Assembly: GCF_031845305.1 (NCBI RefSeq)
Contig: NZ_JAVREH010000009.1
Location: forward strand, 74,093 to 138,092
DNA length: 64,000 nt
Direction: 5' to 3'
Origin: Jatrophihabitans_A lederbergiae
GTDB lineage: Bacteria > Actinomycetota > Actinomycetes > Mycobacteriales > Jatrophihabitantaceae
Shown: piece by piece, positions 9,021-18,230 of the stretch
Layout of the letters: each line of letters starts with the position of its first letter
Position numbering within the stretch: the stretch's first letter is position 1
Notes under the pieces: model-generated
The model's input: only the letters and a program-made list of their open reading frames with translations
Database searches by the model: none
Told to the model about the DNA's origin: nothing
Made by a program: the position numbers and the translations under genes

Positions 9021-11119
9021 GAAGCGGTCCTGGGCGTGGGGAGGGAGCTTATGCCTGAGTCGAGCGGGTAATGGCAGGCAACCGCGTGGCGTCCGCCGCT
9101 CTCGGCCAGCAGGGGCACTTGCTGGGCGCACTTCTCGGTGGCCAGCGGGCAGCGCGTCCGGAACCGGCATCCGCTGGGTGGATCTATTGCCGACGGGATC
9201 TCCCCCCCGAGTCCAGCGCTCGTCTTGGACCGTTCCAGGGTCGGGTCCGGCAGCGGGATCGCTTGGATCAACCCGGCCGTGTAGGGGTGTCTCGGGGCGG
9301 TGTACACCTCGGCGCTGGTGCCCAGCTCAACCAACTTTCCCAGGTACATGACGCCGATGCGATCGGCGAGGTACTTCAGCAGCGACAGGTCGTGGGAGAT
9401 GACCACGTAGGTCAGGCCGTAGTCGTCCTGCAGCTTGCGCATCAGGTTCAAGATCTGGGCCTGCACCGACACGTCCAAGGCCGACACCGGCTCGTCGGCC
9501 ACGATCAGCTTCGGCCGTAAGGCCAGCGCACGAGCCATCGCTATTCGCTGGCGCTGGCCGCCGGAGAACTCGTGGGCATAGCGGTCGGCGGCGTCGCCGG
9601 GCAGACCGACCGCGTCGAGCAATTCCGCCACGGTCGCCCTGCGTTCGCGCCGCGTCCCGACGTGCTGGGCCACCAGCGGTTCCTCGACCAGGGCCGAGAC
9701 CGGCATCCGGGGATCGAGGGCAGCCGATGAGTCCTGAAACATCATCTGCAAGTCGCGCCGCCTGCTTCGCAGCTCGCTTCCCCTCATCCCGGTCAGCTGC
9801 CGGCCGTCGAATCCGATTGTGCCGCTGGTCGGGTGCTCCAGGCCCACGATCATGCGTCCGATGGTCGTCTTGCCGCAGCCGGATTCGCCCACGATGCCGA
9901 GGGTCTCGCCGGGCAGCACACTCAATGAGACGCCAGAGACGGCGTGCACCCGGCGCTTCGGTTTGAACGGCATGCTGTTGCGCAGGCCGAACTCTTTGTG
10001 CACGTCGAGAATCTCCAGCAACGGCTCGTGGGTGGAGGTGTCCATCCGGTCGGCCCGCTGGCCCAGCTCCACATTCCGCAGCGGGTCCAGGACGTCCACC
10101 GAGCGGGGGTGAAAGCAGGAGTGCAGGTGCCTGGCACCGACATCGACGAGCGGCGGGTCCTCGGTCCGGCAGTCCTCCGCGGCGAACCGGCAGCGCGGGG
10201 CGAAGCGGCACATCGGCGGTAAGCCGGTCAGCTTCGGAGGTGTCCCCGGAATCGCCGCGAGCGACTGTCGCGCGTCCAGTTCGAGGGTGGGCATCGACTC
10301 GAACAGGGCTTCGGTGTAGCGGTGACGCGGGTCGGCGAACAACTGCGGCGTGCCGGCTTGTTCGACGACCCGGCCGGCATACATGACGACCACCCGGTCT
10401 GCGTGGCCGGCAATGACACCCAGGTCGTGGGTGACGAGCAGAATGCCCATGTCCAGGCGCTCTTTCAGATCGTCGAGAAGTTCGAGGATCTGGCGCTGGA
10501 TCGAGACGTCCAAGGCAGTCGTCGGCTCGTCGGCGATGAGCATTTTCGGCTCGCACACCAGAGCGATCGCGATCATCGCTCGTTGCCGCATACCGCCGGA
10601 CAACTGGTGCGGGTAGTCGTCCAGCCGCTCCTTGGGCCGGGGCATGCCGACCAGGCCGAGCACCTCCTCGGCCCGCCTGGATGCCGCTGCGTGGCCGCCG
10701 CCGCGATGGATTCGGTAGGCCTCGCGCAGCTGGCTGCCGATGGTGCGGGTCGGGTTCAGCGACGTCATCGGGTCCTGAAAGACCATCGCGATGTCGTTGC
10801 CGCGCAGGGCGCGCATCTCGGCCGCATCGAGACTGGACAGCTCTCGGCCGTCGAAGCGGAGTGATCCGCCGACGATGGAGCCGCCCGGCGGGAGCAGCCG
10901 CATCACCGACATCCCGGTCATCGTCTTGCCCGAGCCGGATTCACCGACGAGGCCAACGGTTTCGCCCCGGTTGATCGAGAAGGTCACGCCGTCGACGGGC
11001 CGGACCCGAGCCTCCCGGGTCCGAATCTCCATCTGCAGGTCGATGACCTCGAGCAGAGCGCCTGATCCGGCGTTTCGGCTGAGCTGGCCGGCCGGGGCCG
11101 AGGTGGCCGAGCTGGTCAT
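9017..11119 (-). CDS. Fused double-ATPase subunit of peptide ABC transporter (DppD-DppF fusion)
   Basis: 700-aa protein carrying two complete ABC ATPase domains in one chain. The first half has Walker A GESGSGKTM, signature LSGGMRQRA and Walker B MLIADEPTTALD. The second half has GESGCGKTT, FSGGQRQRI and LIVADEPVSALD. Each half ends in the Cys-rich CRFAPRC / CRFRTRC segment of peptide transporter ATPases, so this is a DppD-like plus DppF-like fusion rather than a repeat of one domain. Start at ATG 11119 overlaps the upstream permease stop. The first transporter operon in this window keeps the same two functions as separate genes. Confidence 0.93.
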   Translation of the reverse strand: MTSSATSAPAGQLSRNAGSGALLEVIDLQMEIRTREARVRPVDGVTFSINRGETVGLVGESGSGKTMTGMSVMRLLPPGGSIVGGSLRFDGRELSSLDAAEMRALRGNDIAMVFQDPMTSLNPTRTIGSQLREAYRIHRGGGHAAASRRAEEVLGLVGMPRPKERLDDYPHQLSGGMRQRAMIAIALVCEPKMLIADEPTTALDVSIQRQILELLDDLKERLDMGILLVTHDLGVIAGHADRVVVMYAGRVVEQAGTPQLFADPRHRYTEALFESMPTLELDARQSLAAIPGTPPKLTGLPPMCRFAPRCRFAAEDCRTEDPPLVDVGARHLHSCFHPRSVDVLDPLRNVELGQRADRMDTSTHEPLLEILDVHKEFGLRNSMPFKPKRRVHAVSGVSLSVLPGETLGIVGESGCGKTTIGRMIVGLEHPTSGTIGFDGRQLTGMRGSELRSRRRDLQMMFQDSSAALDPRMPVSALVEEPLVAQHVGTRRERRATVAELLDAVGLPGDAADRYAHEFSGGQRQRIAMARALALRPKLIVADEPVSALDVSVQAQILNLMRKLQDDYGLTYVVISHDLSLLKYLADRIGVMYLGKLVELGTSAEVYTAPRHPYTAGLIQAIPLPDPTLERSKTSAGLGGEIPSAIDPPSGCRFRTRCPLATEKCAQQVPLLAESGGRHAVACHYPLDSGISSLPTPRTAS

Positions 11120-12060
11120 GCGTCCTCCTTTGTGGTGCTGCCACCGCGTCCGATGAAGGCGCGTAGCCCGTGCTTCGCGCGCCGACCACCGCGCGGGTCG
11201 AGCGCGGTCATGACGTAGTCGCCGGCGAAGTTCGCGATCAGGATGGTGACGGTGATCGCCGCCCCGGGAAAGGTCGACAGCCACCACGACGTGGATAGGC
11301 TGGACGACCCGGCGTGCAGGTCGCTGCCCCAGTCCGCTGCGGGCAATCGCACACCGAGGCCGAGGAAGCTGAGAGTGGTGGCGGTCAGGATGGCCCAGCC
11401 GACGGCACTGCTTACCAGCACCACGACCTCGGTGATCAAGTTGGGCAGCAGGTGGCGCAACGACGTCCGCACGCCGGTAGAGCCGAATACCCTGGCGGCC
11501 TCGACGTATTCGACTGAGCGCAGCCGGCGGACCGACGACTCCACCACCCGGGCGAAACCGGGCGTGAACGCGGCTCCGAGGGCAAACACCACGCTGGGAA
11601 TGCCGGCACCGACGGTCGCGATCAGGATCAGCGCGATGAGCAGCACGGGCAGTGCCAGCAGCACGTCGACCACCCGCATGACCACGGCCCGGATCCAGGA
11701 CGGCGCCGCGCCGCCGATGATGCCGATGATCACGCCGGCGACGGTGGCCAGCAGCACACCGAGCACGCTGGCCACCAGCACGGGCCGAGCACCGTAGACA
11801 GTGCGGCTGAACACATCCCGGCCCAGCTGATCGGTGCCGAACCAGTGCGAGCCGCTGGGCGCCTGGAGGACCTCGACGCCGGTGGTGATCGGGTTGGTGC
11901 GTGCCACCGCGCCGGGCAGGACCATGACGACCAGAATCGTCAGCACCAGCAGGGCGACCACGATCAGCCCGATCATGCGACGGGTGCGGCCACCGCCGCC
12001 GCCCCCGGTGTGTTCCAGCCTGACTGTCGGGATGATTGTCGCGGTTGTCGTCGCTGTCAC
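11116..12060 (-). CDS. Peptide ABC transporter permease (DppC type)
   Basis: 314-aa membrane permease with a cytoplasmic N-terminus containing a six-glycine run just before the first helix. It shares the HWFGTDQLGRDVFSRT motif of DppC/OppC and the EAA-type loop around LSFLGLGVRLP. It is the second permease of the binding protein-permease-permease-ATPase operon. Its ATG lies 52 bp after the stop of the DppB-type gene, the longest gap inside this operon. Confidence 0.9.
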   Translation of the reverse strand: MTATTTATIIPTVRLEHTGGGGGGRTRRMIGLIVVALLVLTILVVMVLPGAVARTNPITTGVEVLQAPSGSHWFGTDQLGRDVFSRTVYGARPVLVASVLGVLLATVAGVIIGIIGGAAPSWIRAVVMRVVDVLLALPVLLIALILIATVGAGIPSVVFALGAAFTPGFARVVESSVRRLRSVEYVEAARVFGSTGVRTSLRHLLPNLITEVVVLVSSAVGWAILTATTLSFLGLGVRLPAADWGSDLHAGSSSLSTSWWLSTFPGAAITVTILIANFAGDYVMTALDPRGGRRAKHGLRAFIGRGGSTTKEDA

Positions 12061-12112
12061 TGGATGCTCCTTGCGAACTGGGGGCTCGCGGCAGATCGCC
12101 GCGCGGCGCTGG

Positions 12113-13045
12113 TCATGCTGCCGCCGTAGCGAGACGGGTGCGCGGATCGACGGCCCCGACGATCAGATCGACGATCAGGTTGATCAGCACGTAGCCGAGC
12201 CCGATGAGCACGACCGACCCCTGCACCACCGGGATGTTCTTGTCACTGATCGACGCGGCCAGGAAGCTGCCCAACCCCGCCCGGCCGAAGATGACCTCGG
12301 TGATGGCCGCTCCGGTGAGGATGTTGCCGAACTGCAGGCCGATCGTGGTGATTGCCGGGATGGCCGAGTTGCGGGCCCCGTGTCGCAGCAGCACGCGCCA
12401 CTCCGAACAACCCCTGGCCCGCGCCGACTTGATGTAGTCGCTGCGGTACTCATCGATCACCCGTCCGCGGATCAACCGGGTGAGGATCGCGGCGTACCCC
12501 CAACCGAGGGAGACGGCCGGGATGATCAACGCCTTGCCGGTGCCGTCGTCGATGGCCGGCAGCACATTGAGCTTGACGCTGAACAGCAGCACCAGCAGCA
12601 GTGCGAGGAAGAAGTAGGGCACGGCCACACCGAGAAACGACGCCCCACGGGCGAGGCGGTCGGCCAGCGAGTTCGGCCGCATGCCCGCGATGAGCCCGAG
12701 TGGCACGCCGATCACGATCGCGACCAGCATGGCCGCTCCGGTCAGGATCAACGTGCTTGGCGTCCTGGACAGCAACTCGTGGGCCACTGACTGCTGGGTC
12801 AGGTAAGAGGTGCCCAGGTTGCCATGCAGCAGCTGGGTGAGAAACTGCAGGTACTGGCTCAAGAGCGGATCATTGAGGCCCAACGACTGACGCAGGGCGG
12901 CGATCTGCTCGGGAGAGGCATTCGAGCCGAACAGGATGACCTTGGCCGGATCGCCTGGAAGCATGTGAATCAGCAAGAACGCGATGATCGTGATGCCCAG
13001 CAGAACGGGAATCGCGGCTGCCAGTCGCCGCAGTATGAAGCCCAT
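12113..13045 (-). CDS. Peptide ABC transporter permease (DppB type)
   Basis: 310-aa permease beginning MGFILRRLAAAIPVLLG, with HMLPGDPAKV in the first external loop and the GARNSAIPAITTIG coupling region near the last helices, as in DppB/NikB. ATG 13045 follows the stop of the binding-protein gene by two bases. It forms the channel with the DppC-type protein downstream. Confidence 0.92.
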   Translation of the reverse strand: MGFILRRLAAAIPVLLGITIIAFLLIHMLPGDPAKVILFGSNASPEQIAALRQSLGLNDPLLSQYLQFLTQLLHGNLGTSYLTQQSVAHELLSRTPSTLILTGAAMLVAIVIGVPLGLIAGMRPNSLADRLARGASFLGVAVPYFFLALLLVLLFSVKLNVLPAIDDGTGKALIIPAVSLGWGYAAILTRLIRGRVIDEYRSDYIKSARARGCSEWRVLLRHGARNSAIPAITTIGLQFGNILTGAAITEVIFGRAGLGSFLAASISDKNIPVVQGSVVLIGLGYVLINLIVDLIVGAVDPRTRLATAAA

Positions 13046-13047
13046 GG

Positions 13048-14733
13048 TCAGCCGAGCTTTGCGCCGTGGAAAAGCACGTAGCCGTTGAGCGTGGTCTTCA
13101 CGCCCGACAACTTCTTCGACATGGTGAACGCGAAGGTGACGTCGTACAGCGGCAGGAAGACCCCGTCCTGCATGAGCTTGGTGCCGATGTCGGTATACAT
13201 CGCGTTACGGGCAGTGTCATCAGCCGTGGCGTTGGCCTTGGCGATCTCGGCGTCGATGGCCTTGTTGGTGTAATGGGACCAGTTGAAGCCGGTCTTGATC
13301 GCGTTGGAGTTGACCCAGATGTTGAGCAGGTAGGGGTCCATGCCGAAGTAGCCGAACGAACCGAGGTTGTGCACGCCGTTGTTGAAAGATCCCTGTGCGG
13401 TGGCGAAGGGTTGCACCGACGTGTTCGCGGCAAAGCCGACCTTGGCCAGTTGGGAGACAACGAATTGGGTCGGCAGCTCCATTCCCGCGCCGCTGTAGAG
13501 CAGGATCTCCAGCTGCAGCTTCTTACCGTTCTTGCTGCGAGTGCCGTCGGATCCCTTGACCCAGCCGGCCGAGTCCAACAGTGCATTCGCCTTGTCCGGG
13601 TCATAGGAGTAGAGCGCTGCGCCGGGCTTGCTGTAGCCGGGAGTGGTCGGGGTGAGCACGCCGTGCGCAGCCGTGCTCGTGCCGAACAGCACGCTTTTCA
13701 CCAGCGTCTCCTGATCGACGGCGTAAAGGATCGCCTGCCGGACCTTGGGGTCGTCGGTGGGCTCCTTGGTCACGTTGATCATCAGGCCGATGGGCGTGCC
13801 GATCGAAGGCACGGTCAGCTGGTCGTACTTGGCCTTGGCAACGTTGATGGTGTTGGGCGGCAGGTTCATCGCGACCTGAGTCTGGCCGGACTGCAGGCCG
13901 TTGTAGCGACCGCTGTCATCGGTGATCACGCGGAAGATGACTGACTCCAGGGCCGGCGGACCGGCCGTCCCGAGATCGGACGGGCCCCACTTGTAGTCGG
14001 GATTGCGGACGACAGTAAGCCGATCACCTGAGACATACCTGCTGAACTTGAACGGTCCGGTGCCCACGGGGTGATTGCCGAAGCCAACGGCGCCGTACTT
14101 GGACAGCGCCGTGGGCGACGCGATGCCGAAGTTGCCGGCCGCCTGTTGGTGCAGGAAGCTTGCGTTGGGCGAGCTGAACACGATGTTGACCTCGTACGGG
14201 CTGACGATCTGCGTCTCTTTGTACGGCCCGAGTGCGCCCAGACCGCTCTTCGACTTCGTCGCGGGGTCGACGACGTGGTCAAAGGTGGCCTTCACCGCGG
14301 TCGCGTCGAACTTCGTCCCGTCGTGGAACGTGACGTCCTTGCGCAGCTTGAAATTGAAGACCGTCGCGTCCTTGTTGACGGAGTAACTCGTGGCCAGACC
14401 AGGGACGAATTTCGCGCCGTTGCTGCCGTCGGGCAACCACCACACCAGCGGATCGAACATCGTGAATGCCATCAGAAGCGTGAGTGCGAGCCCGGTGGCA
14501 CCGGGATCGAGGGTGTCCGGCGTCGAGGGGATGCCGACTGTGAGGGTGCTGCTCTTGCTGCCGGTGCTGCCGCCGGCGCCCTTGCCACCACCACAGGCGG
14601 CGAGCAAGGTCGCCGCGGCGACGGACGCGCCGACACCCAGGATGCTGCGCCGTGAGATGCCTTGTGGCACTTCGGCTCCGGTGGTGTCGGGCATGAGCAC
14701 AAAGCTCGGCAGCTGCGCTGGGACGTCGTTCAT
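13048..14733 (-). CDS. Peptide ABC transporter substrate-binding lipoprotein, Tat-type signal
   Basis: 561-aa family-5 solute-binding protein. The N-terminus carries a twin-arginine motif (SRRSILGVG, about residues 28-36) followed by a lipobox LLAAC and a Gly/Ser linker, so it is probably exported folded and then lipidated. ATG 14733 has a good GGAGGAAC Shine-Dalgarno eight to nine bases upstream. It heads the second peptide transporter operon (binding protein, DppB, DppC, fused ATPase, acetamidase, GntR). It is clearly paralogous to, but diverged from, the binding protein at 5491-7179, suggesting a different ligand. Confidence 0.9.
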   Translation of the reverse strand: MNDVPAQLPSFVLMPDTTGAEVPQGISRRSILGVGASVAAATLLAACGGGKGAGGSTGSKSSTLTVGIPSTPDTLDPGATGLALTLLMAFTMFDPLVWWLPDGSNGAKFVPGLATSYSVNKDATVFNFKLRKDVTFHDGTKFDATAVKATFDHVVDPATKSKSGLGALGPYKETQIVSPYEVNIVFSSPNASFLHQQAAGNFGIASPTALSKYGAVGFGNHPVGTGPFKFSRYVSGDRLTVVRNPDYKWGPSDLGTAGPPALESVIFRVITDDSGRYNGLQSGQTQVAMNLPPNTINVAKAKYDQLTVPSIGTPIGLMINVTKEPTDDPKVRQAILYAVDQETLVKSVLFGTSTAAHGVLTPTTPGYSKPGAALYSYDPDKANALLDSAGWVKGSDGTRSKNGKKLQLEILLYSGAGMELPTQFVVSQLAKVGFAANTSVQPFATAQGSFNNGVHNLGSFGYFGMDPYLLNIWVNSNAIKTGFNWSHYTNKAIDAEIAKANATADDTARNAMYTDIGTKLMQDGVFLPLYDVTFAFTMSKKLSGVKTTLNGYVLFHGAKLG

Positions 14734-15051
14734 CGGCAGGTTCCTCCGGGTCCGATCGAACGGTGAACCGAACCTGAAATGATCCGGTCTACTGTATACA
14801 CGAGCACGGTACGGCTCCGTAGGTCACTAATCAACGGCCACTTTCCAGAAGAAAATGTTAGTTACCCACAGGCCCGGACAATTGGGCTTTACGTTATGCG
14901 GATGGCAGATTGTGCAGCGGGAATAGGGCTAAACGATTCGCCGATGTCCCTGGCGAGGACCTGACGGCGGCCGGTGGTCGTTGCTAGGGTCCTGCTCAGC
15001 CGGCGACCACGCGAGGTGGCCGCGGACCTACCCCGAGGAGCGCGGAACTCC
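14734..15051. promoter_or_regulatory. Divergent intergenic region with GntR-like site
   Basis: 318 bp separating the second peptide transporter operon from the divergent hydrolase gene. It contains the perfect palindrome TGTATACA at 14793-14800, about 60 bp upstream of the binding-protein start. The same TGTATAC core lies before the first operon. I see no ORF with coding character here and no clear riboswitch. Confidence 0.45.
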
Positions 15052-15993
15052 ATGTCCACACAGCAGCTCGACCAGATCCTTCCGGCTGACCGCGAAGGCA
15101 CCGTCGACTTCGACGGGTCCAAGACCTGGTACCGGATCACCGGTGACCTCGACAGCCCGATGGTTCCGCTCGTGGTGGCGCACGGCGGCCCCGGCTGCAC
15201 CCACGACTACCTGTTGCGGCTCACCGCGCTGGCGCGCAGCGGGCGCCCGGTCATCCACTACGACCAGATCGGCAACGGCAGGTCCAGTCACCTGCCGCAG
15301 GCGGACCCGAGTTACTGGACGGCGGACCTGTTCGTCGCAGAACTCGAGAATCTGCTGGCAGGACTGGGAATCGGCGCCGCCTACCACCTGCTGGGCCAGT
15401 CCTGGGGCGGAATGCTGGGTGCCGAATTCGCCGTCCGCCGGCCAGCCGGTCTCCAGCGCCTCATCATCGCCGACTCGCCTGCCTCGATGCCGCTGTGGAG
15501 CGTGGCGGCAGCCGCGCTCCGTGCCGAGTTGCCCACCGAGGTCGATCAGACCCTGCGCGAGCACGAAGAGGCGGGCACCACAGACTCGGCCGAGTACCTG
15601 CGGGCGATGCAGGTCTTCTATGACCGCCACGTCTGCCGGGTCGTTCCTAATCCGCCCGAGGTCGCCGCCAGCTTCGCGGCGATCGAGGACGATCCGACCG
15701 TTTATCACACCATGAACGGCCCCAGTGAGTTCCACGTCGTCGGGTCCCTGAAGTCCTGGACCGTGGTGGATCGACTCCCGCGGATCACCGTGCCGACCCT
15801 GATCATCTCCGGTCGGTACGACGAGGCGACGCCGGTCGCCGTCCAGCCGTTCTTCGACCTGATCCCCGACTCGCGCTGGCGGGTCTTCGCCGAGTCCAGC
15901 CACATGCCGCACGTCGAGGAGACCGAGCGCTACCTCGCCGTCGTCGAGGCGTTCCTGGACGGCGCCGAGCCCGACGGCGAGAACCCGGCCTGA
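15052..15993 (+). CDS. Proline iminopeptidase-like alpha/beta hydrolase
   Basis: 313-aa serine hydrolase of the S33 family (proline iminopeptidase / amino-acid amidase type). HGGPGCTHDY near residue 43 forms the oxyanion hole, GQSWGG near residue 116 the nucleophile elbow; the late Asp and His lie in GRYDEATP and SSHMPHVE. ATG 15052 was preferred over an upstream in-frame start because GAGGAG lies about ten bases before it. It reads divergently from the second peptide transporter operon, so cleavage of imported short peptides or amides is a reasonable role, though unproven. Confidence 0.87.
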   Translation: MSTQQLDQILPADREGTVDFDGSKTWYRITGDLDSPMVPLVVAHGGPGCTHDYLLRLTALARSGRPVIHYDQIGNGRSSHLPQADPSYWTADLFVAELENLLAGLGIGAAYHLLGQSWGGMLGAEFAVRRPAGLQRLIIADSPASMPLWSVAAAALRAELPTEVDQTLREHEEAGTTDSAEYLRAMQVFYDRHVCRVVPNPPEVAASFAAIEDDPTVYHTMNGPSEFHVVGSLKSWTVVDRLPRITVPTLIISGRYDEATPVAVQPFFDLIPDSRWRVFAESSHMPHVEETERYLAVVEAFLDGAEPDGENPA

Positions 15994-16009
15994 TCCCGGC
16001 ATGCGATAA

Positions 16010-16029
16010 CCACCGGTGACCACCGGTGG
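16010..16029. repeat. 20-bp perfect inverted repeat between two plus-strand genes
   Basis: CCACCGGTG, two bases, CACCGGTGG: a perfect inverted repeat whose arms each contain the palindrome CACCGGTG. It sits 16 bp after the hydrolase stop and 27 bp before the oxidoreductase start. It could be an operator or a small terminator; no T-run follows it. Confidence 0.4.
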
Positions 16030-16056
16030 CCTCCGGTCGGCTGCCACACTGGGGCC

Positions 16057-17139
16057 ATGAGCGGACCCAGTTCCATCGCGGTGGTCGGTACCGGTTGGCG
16101 CGCCGAGTTCTTCCTTCGGCTCGCGGCGATGCTTCCGGAGCAGTTCACGCTGGTCGGGGCGACCGCCCGCCGCGCGGAGGTGGCCGAGCGGGTTCGCCGT
16201 ACCTGGGGAATCGCCACCTACTCATCGCCGGCTGAGCTGGTCGCCGGGCAGCATCCGGATCTGGTGGTCAGCAGCGTGCCGTGGGCGGCCAACCCCGAGG
16301 TGATCACCGCGCTGGTCGAGGGTGGCACCCGGGTGCTGTGCGAGACACCGCCGGCCCCGGACGCGCCCGCGCTCCGCTCGCTGTGGGACCGGGTCGGCGG
16401 CCGTGACGCGGTGCAGGTGGCCGAGCAGTACCTCCGGCTGCCCGGCCACGCCGCTCGCCGCGAACTGGTGGACCGGGGCGTGATCGGCCAGCCGGGCTCG
16501 GTGCACGTCTCATCGACGCACGGCTATCACGCGGTGTCCCTGATGCGCGGACTGCTCGGTGTCGGATTCGGACCGGCGGAGGTGGCCGGCGTCCGGTTCA
16601 CCGCGCCGCTCGTCGACCCGCTGTCCCGCGACGGCTGGACCGACGACGAGGCCCCGAAGCAGGCCGGCACCGTGCTGGCCACGATCGACTTCGGCGACGG
16701 CCGGAGCGGGCTCTACGACTTCACCGACAACCAGTGGCACAACCAGTTGCGGCTGCGGCGGATTCTGATTCGGGGCAGCCTGGGCGAGATCGCCGACGAC
16801 ACCGTGATTCGGCTGACGGCGCCGCGTTCCATCGTTCGGTCCTCGCTGGTTCGGTCGCAGTTGGGTTATGACCTCAACCTCGACGGCTACGACACCGAGC
16901 ACATCAGCTTCGACGGTGAGGTCGTGTACCGCAATCCCTACGCCGGGCTTCGCCTGATGGACGAGGAGATCGCGATCGCCAGCATGATGAGCGCGACCGC
17001 GGCCTGGGCACGCGACGAGGGCCCCGCGCCGTACCCGCTCGCGCAGGCCTGCCAGGACCACCTCGTCGGGCTGGCCATCGATGAGGCGATCGCCTCCGGA
17101 CGCACGGTGCGCACGGAAGTCGAGGCCTGGAGCAGCTGA
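16057..17139 (+). CDS. Gfo/Idh/MocA family oxidoreductase
   Basis: 360-aa NAD(P)-dependent oxidoreductase. The Rossmann fold begins IAVVGTGWRAEFFLRL at residue 6. EXXP-like family catalytic residues are less obvious: the usual EKP is replaced by CETPPAPD around residue 95. The C-terminal domain is of the normal sheet type. Such proteins oxidise or reduce sugar-like or amino-alcohol substrates. Clear single frame from ATG 16057; it is not overlapping its neighbours. Substrate unknown. Confidence 0.85.
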   Translation: MSGPSSIAVVGTGWRAEFFLRLAAMLPEQFTLVGATARRAEVAERVRRTWGIATYSSPAELVAGQHPDLVVSSVPWAANPEVITALVEGGTRVLCETPPAPDAPALRSLWDRVGGRDAVQVAEQYLRLPGHAARRELVDRGVIGQPGSVHVSSTHGYHAVSLMRGLLGVGFGPAEVAGVRFTAPLVDPLSRDGWTDDEAPKQAGTVLATIDFGDGRSGLYDFTDNQWHNQLRLRRILIRGSLGEIADDTVIRLTAPRSIVRSSLVRSQLGYDLNLDGYDTEHISFDGEVVYRNPYAGLRLMDEEIAIASMMSATAAWARDEGPAPYPLAQACQDHLVGLAIDEAIASGRTVRTEVEAWSS

Positions 17140-17159
17140 CGGCCGGCGCCGAGCTTGGG

Positions 17160-17441
17160 CTACCGCTGCTCCGTCGCCTCCTCGGCGAGCGCGGACAACC
17201 GGCAACGCGCCAAGCGATCCAGCAATTCTGGCATGGCGGTGGCGGGACTGCCCGCGAGGTCATGCCTGCACTGGTTGACCACCGTGACTATGCGGGACAG
17301 GGACAGCGCCGACTCGTACTCGGAGAAGAGCTGCTCGACCAGGTCGGCGTAGTAGTCGGCGGGGGTGGCGGAAGCGTCGGCGGCTCCGGCGGGAGGACTT
17401 GAGCTTCCGCGGGCGGCTCCGGACTGCGAGCTTGCGGTCAT
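17160..17441 (-). CDS. Small conserved-looking hypothetical protein
   Basis: 93 aa. A Ser/Ala-rich, probably disordered N-terminus (first 25 residues) is followed by a helical stretch with YYADLVEQLFSEYES, then VVNQCRHDL and MPELLDRLARCRL. I recall similar short proteins in other actinobacteria but cannot name a function. ATG 17441 has GAGG seven bases upstream. It ends 20 bp from the convergent oxidoreductase gene. Its upstream flank is the degraded region at 17.45-19.0 kb. Confidence 0.6.
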   Translation of the reverse strand: MTASSQSGAARGSSSPPAGAADASATPADYYADLVEQLFSEYESALSLSRIVTVVNQCRHDLAGSPATAMPELLDRLARCRLSALAEEATEQR

Positions 17442-17792
17442 GACGGCACCTCGATGTCACATAATGTCCACGCGCCGTAGCCGGTACACCCGGCATCGTG
17501 CATGGCGCTGAGGTTACGCCCGCTCCCCCTTGATCGCTATGGCCTTTCTTACCCATTCAGCGGCCCGGCACGCACCAGTCCGATCAGCAGCCGGATGGTG
17601 GGGGATTACCTGTCACCGGGCAGTACGCCGACTCCTCGGAGCCGGCCTACCTGACCGAGCGGGTCGGCACGGCCGGGCTGAGCGGTCGCGGCATCGGCTA
17701 CAGCGAGCTGGACGTGTTCGCGCTGCGCGAGGCGGTCATCGACGTCCGCGAACGCAGCAGCAGCAGCCGAGGGCAGCACCGCGGCGGCATCC
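17442..17792. other. Gap with possible gene remnant, no intact gene
   Basis: 351 bp upstream of the low-GC ORF. One plus-strand frame, roughly 17600-17833, reads like real protein (SSEPAYLTERVGTAG, then GIGYSELDVFALREAV), ends at TAG 17831-17833 and has no start or upstream continuation. It may be the 3' end of a decayed gene, family not recognised. No tRNA or attachment-site-like repeat was found. Confidence 0.3.
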
Positions 17793-18221
17793 GTGCATCC
17801 AATGACTACGGCCCGCTCGGGTCCCGGAGCTAGCCACATCGTCAAGACCTACGCGAACACCTCGAACGACTGGTATCAGAACGTCGTTCGCACGGGAACC
17901 AGCAGCTTTGGGTGGACGCACATCCAGATTGGGGGAAGTACCCGTAATACGGCGAATCACCCGACCGACTCAGTGGCGCAGTTGTACTGGCAACGGGCCA
18001 TGGACAATTGGGTGAACGGAGTCGGCGGTTCGATCCCGTTCGCCAACGGCCGACTCGCGACGTACCAATTTACCGGTACAGGAGGGATAGCCCGCACCAT
18101 GTGCGTGCTGCTCGACGACAACGATTACACCTACAGCGGGACCAATTACGGTCCGAAAGGAATCATCACCGCCTACTACGTGGCAGGCCACGTAGGCCCC
18201 ACAGGCTGCGCCCGCGACTAA
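17793..18221 (+). CDS. Hypothetical protein, probably N-terminally truncated
   Basis: 142 aa from GTG 17793. From residue 14 on the sequence looks like a folded, Trp/Tyr/Asn-rich domain (GTSSFGWTHIQIG, YWQRAMDNWVNG, YTYSGTNYGPKG) with two cysteines, such as seen in secreted proteins. There is no signal peptide, and the first dozen residues are in a different base-composition context. The DNA is visibly lower in GC than its neighbours, which suggests transfer. No family recognised. It may be the surviving C-terminal part of a longer exported protein. Confidence 0.45.
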   Translation: MHPMTTARSGPGASHIVKTYANTSNDWYQNVVRTGTSSFGWTHIQIGGSTRNTANHPTDSVAQLYWQRAMDNWVNGVGGSIPFANGRLATYQFTGTGGIARTMCVLLDDNDYTYSGTNYGPKGIITAYYVAGHVGPTGCARD

Positions 18222-18230
18222 CCTACTAGC

